Shown here: piece by piece, positions 12,067 to 20,854 of the stretch
How positions within the stretch are numbered: position 1 is the first letter of the stretch
Layout: each line of letters begins with the position of its first letter
NCBI GenBank assembly: GCA_009746045.1
Contig: RPFO01000156.1
Coordinates: 6,554,125 to 6,618,124 of the forward strand
Length of the DNA: 64,000 nt
Direction of reading: 5' to 3'
Source of the DNA: Mesostigma viride
Taxonomy: Eukaryota; Streptophyta; Mesostigmatophyceae; Mesostigmatales; Mesostigmataceae
Notes under the pieces: model-generated
The model's input: the letters and a program-made list of their open reading frames with translations, nothing else
Database searches by the model: none
Told to the model about the DNA's origin: nothing
Program-made: the position numbers and the translations under genes

Positions 12067-13493
12067 CAGTGATGATTCATACGCCGTATTATACGCCGTA
12101 TTTAGCGTATTATGCGCGATACGCAAGCGGCGCGTACGAAAATGGGGTACTTTCATACGCAACGCGTATTTTTGCGCATTTTTGCGTATTTTCGCGTATT
12201 TTTGGCATATTTTTGGCTTACGAGGTGGGTGCATTTGCTTGCCTAGACTGCGGCGCGCCGACCTGTAGTAGGAACAAATAATTGCGTGATGAGCTAGCTA
12301 GTGTATAGTGCACTAAAGCTAAAAGCGCGTTCATTGGAATAAACGCACACCTATTTGCCTGGGCTATATTTGGAATAAACGTACACCTATTTACCTGGAA
12401 AAAGCGCGTTCATTGTGACTTGTGAAGGCGGGAAGGTGAAGGCAGGAAGGCTGAAGATTCATCATCAAGAGGGTGATAAGCAACAGTATATTTGGAAATA
12501 AACGTACACCTATTTATCTGGATCAAGAAGGTGATAAGGTGTGCCAGCAACGTCGTGGTCGTCTGGCACCTAGATCGTAGCATATCGACATCCAGGCATG
12601 GCTGACACGTGAGTCAATGGAACACGATGATGATGTGCGGCCCGATGAAGAAGAGGCCACATCCGAAACTGTCTGGACATACATTAGCAAAGAGCGCATC
12701 CTCAAGAATCGGCAGCAGACAAATAACTACTACATGGATGATGGAGTACTCCGTTACAGGCTGCTGGTCGAGCAGGCGGAGAAGGAAAGCAATACCAGGA
12801 AGAGGAAGGCGACTAGTGACGCCAAGAAGCAGGCTGATGTGTGGGCGGCACTTAAAGACAGGCTTGCAGACGTTGTAGAAACCGACGCCTCTAACTGGGT
12901 GTCCCCTCATGCCAGCAACACCTCGGGGCGCGCTGCTGGGGCGGCTGGGCCAAGCGGATCATCAAAGGGCCAATCCACCGACGGTAATTTGCCCGCACCT
13001 TATGGGCTCAGCAAAGAGCAGCTGGACGAGGAGCTGTGCGAGGCATTCATTTGCGCCTTTCAATGCCATCGACGCCCTTCAATGTCATCGACACCTCGGG
13101 GCAATGTATAGTGCATGCATATCTTGAGTTCTACAAATTTATTATCCTTTCCAGTGAGTTGTGCATTGATACTGGTATTGATACTTAGTTGCATGTTGTC
13201 TCGATTTTGAAGAGAAACTATCAAGTTAGACCGTTAGAAACTAAGCTTGTATTTAGGTAGTGGTGGCAATGCCAAAGGTCATGCTATATATGTCATGTAT
13301 AGGCAAAAGGTATGGAAAAACACCAGCAGACTATGCTTGGTTGCTCAGAATGTTGAAAACCCCTCAAAATCATGCCAAAAAAGGGGTTTTCAACGGTTAG
13401 CGTACGATCAGCGTATAATACATTATACACCGCGTATTATACATTATACACCTGGGGCCGCGTACGACGCGTATCGCGTATGAATCATCACTG
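12067..13493 (+). mobile_element. hAT element 1, 1,427 bp, 8-bp TSD
   Basis: Ends are CAGTGATGATTCATACGC (12067-12084) and its inverse GCGTATGAATCATCACTG (13476-13493). They are flanked by the exact 8-bp duplication GTTAATGC (12059-12066 and 13494-13501). CAGTG ends and 8-bp duplications are the hAT superfamily signature. Subterminal regions repeat CGTATTATACG motifs, probable transposase-binding sites. The interior keeps only an N-terminal transposase-like ORF, so the copy is non-autonomous. Confidence 0.93.
12617..13111 (+). pseudogene. N-terminal remnant of an hAT transposase
   Basis: A 164-residue frame inside hAT element 1. It contains TVWTYISKERI and TNNYYMDDGVL, matching TVWTYITKHRI and TNNYDM at the start of the larger hAT gene at 18176-16846. 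A charged segment (KESNTRKRKATSDAKKQ) follows, then a low-complexity Ser/Gly/Ala stretch. No catalytic core or dimerisation domain follows, so the frame ends well before a usual hAT transposase length of 600-700 residues. A shared N-terminal DNA-binding region is inferred only from the matching motif. Confidence 0.65.
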
Positions 13494-13624
13494 GTTAATG
13501 CTCCGTGACTCCCCAACGGGAGCACGAGTCTAATTAACTAATTAATTAATTAATTGCAATAGCTGTAGCAATTTAATTTGCAGTTTCGAGTTTTGTTTTG
13601 CCCATGCAGAGAGTTACCCAAGGC

Positions 13625-15782
13625 AAACGAGCCACGAGCCACGAGGTAGCCATGGCTGACGGCGGAGCTCATGTAACTTTCACGTTTGGGCATCGAATTC
13701 GGCCGTGAATATCACAATCGCTTCGTCTTTCTAAGACGCACACGCTGATATAGTTTTCCGACGATGCCAATGTCCCATCCACGAGTCATCAGCCACGAGC
13801 CACGCGATAGCCATGGCTGACGGCGGAGCTCATAACTTTCACGTTTGAGCACCGAATTTAGCCGTGAATATCACAATCGATGCGTCTTTCTACGACGCAC
13901 ATGCTGATATAATTTTCCAAAGCTATTACGCAATATACGATGAGCAAACGCCTCTCGACGCAACGCAGCCTGGCGGCTGCGCTCGGCAATGAAAATACGC
14001 AGGCCTGCAGCTCCGGCTGCAGCTTCGCCCACCGGCCCAGAAGGCAGCGGCGCCACTAGCCAAGCTCTAGTGGTCGTCCAGCCCCCTGCTGCGCCCGCCT
14101 CGCCAGCAGCGTCGCCCGAACCCAAGCGCAGTCGTCCTGACGGGCTTTTGGATGAGTACGACTTTGACGCCAGCCAGCCCGGCTATTTTGACAAGCTTAC
14201 ACACGATCGCATCCTGGCCCACGTGTTTTTCGGGACGCATGCCTCTCTTATAGAACTATGCAAGCAGCTTTCCCACCAATTAAGGTCGCCTTGTCAATGC
14301 CTTCCTCCAGAGGCGCAATGTCGGCAAGGACGTCCTCAACGCCCGCCGCCCCCACCTCCAGCAATACACCCTCTTTTCCCTCCTTGGACGCTCGATCCAT
14401 CGAGGAGCTTTGGCCCCCAAAGCCCCTCACCACCACCTTAACCGAATCCTCCATCCGCTCACTCCTCAAGGAGGCCCTCGAGCAGCAAGTGGCCCCCATC
14501 GCTGCAGATGTGGCGGCCATGGGCAGCACGTTGGCTGCCGAGCTCCCCCTCCTCTCCACCATTAATTTCCACCGCCACCTCCACCCTCCTCGCCTCCTCC
14601 ACCGCCACCATCCCCTCCTCTGACTCCATCACCGCCCAGCTCCGCGACATCGACCAGCGCCTCAAGGATAATGCAATCGCTATCGAGGTCTTGCAGAACA
14701 CAGCAGGCCTCACCGCGCAGGCAGTGAAGGACATTGCCGCCAAGCCTCCCTCGGCTGGCCTGGCCGGCGATGCTCCTCGATCCCATCACGACCTGGGCGG
14801 ACATGCTTACGCAACATACCACCTCCACCACCTCCGCCGTCGCAGCCCAGCTCCAGCGGCAGACGCTTGACCTCCGCGAGGAGGCCGAGCTCGCCAAGCG
14901 CAGCCTCAACGCCATACTCAAGAACTTCGACATGGAAGAAGGTGAGAATTACGAGAAGCTTGCACGTGCGTTTGAGAGCAAAACCCTTGCACGCATGGGC
15001 CTTCTTGGTGAGATCAAGCTGACCGCCCACCGCCTTCCCCGCGCGCGGGGTACGGCGGGGGCGCCTCCGCTTCTTCTCATCTTTGATAGCCCAGCGGACA
15101 AGATTTCGTTTCTCAGACGCCGCAAGCGGCTCGAGAATACTCACTTCACCGTGGACGACGACTTGACCCTGCATGGCCCAGCAAATGAACAACGGCGACG
15201 GGAGCTATGGCCGACCTACCTCCAACTCCGGCAGACCAAGGCGGGCCAGCCGGTGTACTGGAAGGGGGCGGCCATCTACGTCGGCCACAAGCCCTGGCCA
15301 GCGACCCCCTCGACCACCGCGGCCCCAGCAGCTCCAGCCCCAGCCTAGGGGAATACAGCAGTAGTGTAGAATAGCTAGACAGTGGCCTTGTACATGCCCG
15401 CCTACTACAGGCACTATACCAGCTTAGGCCTAGCCCTTTTTAGTCATGTACATGTGTGCCTATGATGAGCCACCCTCCAGATGATACCTAGCTTTATTTA
15501 ATTATGCCGTGCCCATGCAGGGGGTCACTCCATGCTGAGAAGCCATGCCCTAGCTTTTGTATAGCTGGGCTGATCTTCCCCACCTATGACAGGCTCCCCT
15601 TAGCTGGGTGTTGCCTGAAACTCTGGGTGGTGCAGGTGCCCTAGTGCACCTGGAGCAAGTGTTGTTTACATTCCCACCCTTGCAGGAAGTAGCTTAGAAT
15701 GTATGCTAGGCCATATGCCCCTTCCCTGGGCTATGTGCTACATATACTCCCAACGGAGTTATGTTACAATTCAATTCAATTC
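13625..15782 (+). mobile_element. Element X, fullest copy (ORF1-type LINE relative)
   Basis: A 2.2 kb retroelement-like unit. Two tandem leader monomers (about 13640-13765 and 13785-13910) share GCCATGGCTGACGGCGGAGC and GTGAATATCACAATCG. A disrupted ORF (13940-15348) follows, then a 3' region ending in CTCCCAACGGAG and ATTCAATTCAATTCAAT repeats. No reverse transcriptase is present. The 3' hairpin and short-repeat tail resemble those of the RT-bearing LINE here, which suggests mobilisation by its machinery. Confidence 0.75.
13940..15348 (+). pseudogene. Element X ORF1-like protein (frameshifted)
   Basis: Starts MSKRLSTQRSLAAALG. It continues through a Pro/Ser/Thr-rich middle, then a better-preserved C-terminal part (14734-15348) with LDLREEAELAKRSLNAILKN (a likely helical or coiled-coil segment), LLLIFDSPADKISFLRRRKR and VDDDLTLHGPANEQRRRELW. 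The last two blocks resemble the RRM-like and C-terminal regions of LINE ORF1 proteins, where an arginine-rich 'DLT...R..LWP' pattern is common. At least two frame changes separate start and end, so this copy is not functional. It lacks an RT and is distinct from the LINE ORF2 remnants nearby. Confidence 0.6.
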
Positions 15783-15811
15783 AATAGTTTTCCGAAGCTC
15801 TTACGCAATAT

Positions 15812-16261
15812 ATGACGAGCAAACGCTCCTCGACGCAACGCAGCCTGGCGGCTGCGCTAAGCCCTGAAAATCCGTCTACAGCTCCGGCTGCAGCTACGCC
15901 CTCAAGCCCGGCAGGCAGCGGTGACACTAGCCGTGCACTACTAGCTGGTGGTCGCCTCGACCCCTCCCGGGCTTTTAATGCCTCGCCTTCTGCTTCGCCT
16001 GAGCCCAAACGCAGCCGCCCAGCCGAACCTAGCTGGTCTGAGCACGACTTTGACGTGGCAAGGTTATTTTCCACCTTTGACGTCCACAGTCCCGGCTATT
16101 TCGACATGCCATCCATCAGGATACTGGAGCTCGTGTTTTATGGGTCACGAGTACGCCTTCCTTCTCATGACCAGTTGACCTGTGCCAGCGCCTCCAACGC
16201 CATAATTGCCTCCGCACCGGATCTGCATGACGGCCAGTTTTCTTACCGTACGTGGACCTGA
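15812..16261 (+). pseudogene. Element X ORF1-like N-terminus
   Basis: Opens with MTSKRSSTQRSLAAALSPEN and continues 149 residues through Ser/Ala/Pro-rich sequence and PEPKRSRPAEPSWSEHDFD. It matches the frames of the copy at 13940 (PEPKRSRPDG, EYDFDASQPGYFD). It stops early and is then interrupted by hAT element 2. Confidence 0.55.
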
Positions 16262-16414
16262 CCTGTCTGGCTGGTCCCAACCGCGCCTTCAGCTCGCCGC
16301 CCTCTTTTCCATCCTTCAGCTCTCTGCCGTGGGCCTCTGGGCCGGGCCCTCAGCTTGACCAAATCCACCTTCCTCCTCCGGCCACCTCCAAGAAGCCATC
16401 TCACAGCACGTGAC

Positions 16415-18588
16415 CAGTGTAAAATCGTACGTTATACGCGTTATGCGGTCACGGTGGAGTATAATGTATAATACGGTATAACACGGTATAATACGATAAT
16501 ATTATACCTTATCGTACGGACACACTCAGAATACTCTGATTTTACACATTTTAAGACACCCACCATCAATCCACATGTTTTTAACACTGTTTTGGACATA
16601 ATCCAAGGTTGCCCTACCCTCGGCTATACTCTATACGGTGGACATTGTGGACACGATCGATGTATTGCATGTAATACTGAGAATGTAAACGTGCGCATGC
16701 ATAATTGTGTGTATGTGTGTATATATGTGGCTTTATATTGGTTATGTTTACTTGGGTGCCTTCACTTTGATGCAAGTAATTATATATTTTAATGTGGCTG
16801 TGCATGCACGCAAAATATGTATGTGGCTGTGCATGCACGCAAATACTACAGCGGGTGTCGGCGTACTTCTTGATCTCGAGTCTTGGCGCTCTTGTCCAGG
16901 CCCATGAAAAAACTGTTGATCTTCTCGTGCCCCAGCACGAATACCACCACCGTGTTCACTTGTGTCAGGACCCTGTCCACCGCTGGCTCCTTGCCGATGT
17001 CCTCGAAACACAGGTCCAGCGAGTGGGCACAGCACCTGGAGATGATGATGTGCGGGAATGATGCCTCGAGGAGTTTCTTCATGTTCTCCATGGATGTTGT
17101 GGTGTCCGTAATCACCTGCACGACGTTCGCTGCGCCGACGGCCAAGATGTGAGGCTCTGCCAGGTCTGACATGAATTCAGCAGACTTCACCTGCCCCGTC
17201 ACGTTGTCGGATCCGATGAAGTATGTAAAGGTGGGCAGATGGAAGACGTTCATGATGTGAGATTCGCGACTGCAGTCTTTCCAGCCATCCGTGATGAACG
17301 TCCCTCCCGTGCCTGTGGCCAGCTGGGTCTTCTCCTTGACGTCCCTCTCCAAGTCCTTGGCAACGAGGGGTGCGTCCCGGGTCCGCATGGTCTGAGAGCT
17401 TGGCGCCAGGTACTGCACCCCTCCTCGGCTGATGGCGGACAGAGCAGCTTTGAAATGCGCGTTATTCACAATTAACGTTGAATGGGATACCGGCCGACAT
17501 AAACCCCTTGCAAAGCAGCTTGTCGATGGCGAGCTTTCCCAGCCCGACAGCCGCGGCCATGGTCTGCTGGCGCAGTGCCGGCTGAGATGACTTGATCTCG
17601 ACGACGTCAGCAGTTGCACGTCCGGTCGAACCGGAGCTCGATCGAGCCCCTGCAGCCGGAGGCGGACGACCTGCGTTTGCCAAGTGCAGATGCGGGCCCG
17701 GCACCTCGCAGGAAGGTCGGCAGCTGTTCGCCGTTCTCGTCGACGTCGATGTCCTCTTCATCTCCGATGAGGCCGTTGTCGTTGTCATCATCGGCGCGAG
17801 CCATGTGCCTCTCTTCTGCGATGCACTCCTGCTCACGGCGGGCACGAACCGCCTTCCTCCTGGTGGTTTGCAGCTTCGCCTGGAGCAGGCGTGGCCGCAG
17901 CTCGGTGGGCGGCTTCGAGCAGGGACTGACTCCAGCCGAGTGGGCAAAGTCCCCTCCAAGAAAATGCGCAGTTGCCAGCTGCTCGTGCTGCCACTCCAAG
18001 CATGGTAACATCGGCGGGCTGCAGGTCATATCGTAGTTGTTGGTCAGCTTGTTGCCCTTGGCAATTCTGTGCTTGGTGATGTACGTCCACACCGTTGTTC
18101 TTGACAAGTCGACGTCTTCGCCATCCTCGTCAGACATTGCACGATCCTCGTCAGACATTGACATTTTTGCTCGCAATTCTCACGTGCGGCCTGCGGCCGG
18201 GTGACAATTCTGCCTTTGCCAACAAAGCTCGCAGTTCTTAAGCCTTGCATTTCTTCAGATTCCCGCCCAAAAAAGGGGCCGTGAAGTGGGCAGTACGTAC
18301 CCGACTGAAATTTCAAAATAAGATCGCGTCGAATTGTGAAAGTTTAGACGGGTCAGTACTTAGTAGAGATACGAAATCTGTGGCTTCAAATCGTTGCCCT
18401 GTCGTTCTGGCATCCTAGCCGCGCAAAACGTAAAAAAACCGCGGAAAATACGGCATTATACGTGATTATGCATCATTATGCGTCGTAATACGCTCAAACG
18501 CATAAGTATAAAAAAATATGCGCTAAATCCAGCGCATGAAGTATTATACCGTATAATACTGTATAATACGGCGCATAATTGTACACTG
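16415..18588 (-). mobile_element. hAT element 2, 2,174 bp, 8-bp TSD
   Basis: The ends CAGTGTAAAATCGTACG (16415) and the inverse ...ATTGTACACTG (to 18588) are flanked by the exact duplication CACGTGAC (16407-16414 and 18589-18596). Both subterminal regions are rich in ATTATACG/CGTATAAT motifs. It encodes a decayed hAT transposase on the minus strand. Its outer 430 bp on the left and 240 bp on the right are nearly identical to hAT element 3 at 41064-42813. Confidence 0.93.
16846..18176 (-). pseudogene. hAT transposase, decayed
   Basis: Starts MRAKMSMSDEDRAMSDEDGE, with TTVWTYITKHRI. In other frames it continues with ALRQQTMAAAVGLGKLAIDK, FMSAGIPFNV and then the DUF659-like core: GGTFITDGWKDCSRESHIMN, VVQVITDTTTSMENMKKLL and HIIISRCCAHSLDLCFEDIG. 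The last block (CxAHxLDL) is diagnostic of hAT transposases of plants and algae. At least one frameshift lies near 17470, where the FNV frame passes to the next. Another frame change separates the N-terminal part. The C-terminal dimerisation region is missing, so the copy cannot make a full enzyme. Confidence 0.8.
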
Positions 18589-18688
18589 CACGTGACGCCC
18601 CTAGCTGCAGATGTGGCAGCTGTGGGCTGCACGCTGGCTGCGCTGAGCTCCCCACCATCCCCTGACCGCTACCGCCACCCTCCTCGAT

Positions 18689-18716
18689 CGCCCCCCCCCC
18701 CCCCCCCCCCCCCCCC
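18689..18716. repeat. Poly-C run
   Basis: About 28 consecutive C residues within the element X segment 18597-19146. It is a likely length-variable site and a possible assembly weak point. Confidence 0.9.
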
Positions 18717-19146
18717 TCCGCCTCCACCGACTCCATCACCGCCCAGCTCCGCGACATCGATGGTCAGTCAGCGCCTCCAGAACAACGCCATCGCCATCGG
18801 ATGCCTGCAAAACACGGCGCAGGCATCACCGCCCAGGTGGTGTTCAAAGAACGTACATTGCCGCCAAGCCAGCTGGCCCGCTGGCTGGTGATGCTCCTCC
18901 CATCCCGACCTAGCTGGGCGGACATGCTTAAGCAGCACACCACCTCCACCACCTCCGCCACCTCCGCCGTCGCAGCACAGCTCCAGCAGCAGAAGCTCGA
19001 AGCTCCGCGAGGATGCCCGAGGCCGAGCTCGCCACGCGCAGCCTTAGCGCCATCCTCAAGAACCTCGACATGGAGGAAGGTGAGAATTCCGAGAAGCTTG
19101 CACGTGCGTTCGGTTTGTACAGCAAAATCCTTGATCGCATGGGCCT

Positions 19147-19210
19147 GGGTGGTCCCACGCGGAATGGGGTAGATTTTTGCAAGAAAAAAACGCTAATTTC
19201 AATCGTCCGA
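19147..19210 (+). repeat. Left terminal inverted repeat of the giant transposon
   Basis: The first 24 bases match the right end exactly in inverse. After a short indel, TTTTGCAAGAAAAAAACGCT, A/G and TTTCAATCGTCCGA match again. Inward of it (19210-19310) a GCGCCGAAATT motif recurs, possibly subterminal binding sites. Confidence 0.95.
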
Positions 19211-19594
19211 AAACCGGACATTGCGCCGAAATTCTTGCCGAAAATTTGGCAGCCGAGCGAATTTTTCGTCCGACGGACTTTGCGCCGAAATTTTTTGTCT
19301 GCCGTGCTTCGAACTCAACCGACTCCTGCTGTTGCGTGCACTTTGTCCGATGCCTGCAGGCCACGCACGAATTTTGCGACCGAAATATGACGACTAGACA
19401 AGTTTATCGACGACCTACATCGATCTATTGCCACTTTTGAAGTCCTTGGCTTGCTAGCAGCTTTTGATTATCAATGCCGGGAACAAAATTGCCGAAATTT
19501 TTTATTGAATCAGTACATATATGTGCACATGTCCGTAATTTTATCATTCGCAATTTTGACATTGTCGGAGTATTTGACAACTTAGGCATTGCGC

Positions 19595-20197
19595 CTAGAA
19601 AAAGGTGCCCCATCCGTCGATGTCAAAATCGCCGAAGGAGTACACTCCCTGGTACTGGTCTCCCCTGTAGTTGGGAGGCTCGCCTGTATACATTTTGGTG
19701 TTCCACTTGGCCCCGCCGTTCTCCGCAGCAGCCAGGAACTCCTGCTGGGCCTCGGCCCTCAGGCGCATCATTGATACATTGGGAGAGCCCGGAATTTCCG
19801 TGCTCTCCACCACCACTCTCGCCTGATTGTCAGGCACGCATTGGTAAGCAGGGTTCAAATCTGAATCGGGTGGCACCAGATCGATCATGCCATTGCCGAA
19901 CGCAATGACACCTGCACCCCACTGTGCAGAAGGTCCGAGCAACTCTACATCAATTCTGATGTTTGCAGCGTGCTCATTTTTGTCGACCATCACATAGGTA
20001 TGCTGAGAACCGAAAATATTGCTCTGCTCCATTTGTGACAGTGTTAAATTTCGGCAAGGTTGGCTGCTTGCAATCGACAGGAAATTGGTGACCCCGACAG
20101 CCAGACGCGCAAGGGTTATAACTGCAGGTAGAACCCAAAATTTGTCGATAAGGAGTAATGGAAGGGCACGACCACCAGTCACTAGTATTCGCTTCAC
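19595..20197 (-). CDS. Possible small transposon gene, unknown product
   Basis: An open frame near the left end of the giant transposon ending GDFDIDGWGTFF at 19595. It lacks an ATG near its upstream limit: the first codon at 20197 is GTG and a stop lies just before it. It is more likely an exon starting after the CTACCTGCAG acceptor near 20130. From there it reads VITLARLAVGVTNFLSIA, a hydrophobic segment, followed by about 150 soluble residues with VVVESTEIPGSPNVS and QGVYSFGDFDIDGWG. I recognise no family. The hydrophobic start followed by a Gly/Asp-rich domain could mean a membrane-anchored or secreted protein, but this is only a guess. Its orientation matches the transposase gene. Confidence 0.35.
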   Translation of the reverse strand: MKRILVTGGRALPLLLIDKFWVLPAVITLARLAVGVTNFLSIASSQPCRNLTLSQMEQSNIFGSQHTYVMVDKNEHAANIRIDVELLGPSAQWGAGVIAFGNGMIDLVPPDSDLNPAYQCVPDNQARVVVESTEIPGSPNVSMMRLRAEAQQEFLAAAENGGAKWNTKMYTGEPPNYRGDQYQGVYSFGDFDIDGWGTFF

Positions 20198-20350
20198 CGG
20201 ACACCTTTTTCAGCTTCCGGATAAAATTCAGCAAGAGCAGCGGCGATTAGATACTAAATATTGCGTTATTGGTTCGTACCGTACCCAGACAAAAATTGTA
20301 CTAGTGACGCAATTGTACTAGGCGGAATGACAACTGCGCCCGGCAAATAA

Positions 20351-20569
20351 GTATTTATTGCTCCAACCCCACACCTAACTTGTTCCGGAGCTGTTCGAAG
20401 CGAAGAGCAATGGAAGGGATCGGACCCGAGCCAGATTTGAGTGCGGAACATGATGGCTGGCCTACCTCACTCCGAACATTAAGGTGGACCCGGGTTCGAA
20501 TCCTGTCAGTGCTATTCGCTTCGAACAGTTCCGGAACGATTTTTTTTGTGGGGGTGGAGCAATAAATTC
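20351..20569. repeat. Long imperfect hairpin with tRNA-like B box
   Basis: Arms of about 60 bp are inverse to each other: TTTATTGCTCCAACCCCACA... through TTCCGGAGCTGTTCGAAGCG on the left (20351-20413), and the mirrored TTCGCTTCGAACAGTTCCGG through GGAGCAATAAA on the right (20509-20569). The loop contains GGTTCGAATCC (a perfect pol III B box) with TGGCTGGCC about 40 bases before it as a weak A box. It may be a foldback element, a tRNA-derived sequence or a structured RNA. Confidence 0.6.
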
Positions 20570-20854
20570 TCGACATGCAGAAACAAATGTCGAATAGATT
20601 GTGCAAAAAAATATCGAAATCCTTATCATTATTTAAATATACAGCATAAAATTATGTTGCAGTAAAAAATAACTGTTAATTGAAGGCCGCAAAAAATTAT
20701 CAACTACCCTTAAACTTGACCACAGAAAGATCTCGAAAAATATATACAATATATGCGGCCACCTTTTTACACCCTACTGAAGCCCCACTCTAAAGATATA
20801 ATACGAGCCGAAACTAGGGCGTCGTCTACCCGCAGCGAGACCCCAATTTCTTGT

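Larger units (their letters stand above)
11680..13555 (+). mobile_element. LINE 3' end interrupted by an hAT element
   Basis: Begins CAGGACTGCGACCAGCTCAG, as at 7587 in the longer copy, and runs to GGGGTTAATGC at 12066. It is cut by the hAT element 12067-13493 and resumes at 13502 (TCCGTGACTCCCCAACGGGA) to end in ATTA repeats. TTGCAATA on both outer sides is a probable TSD. Confidence 0.85.
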
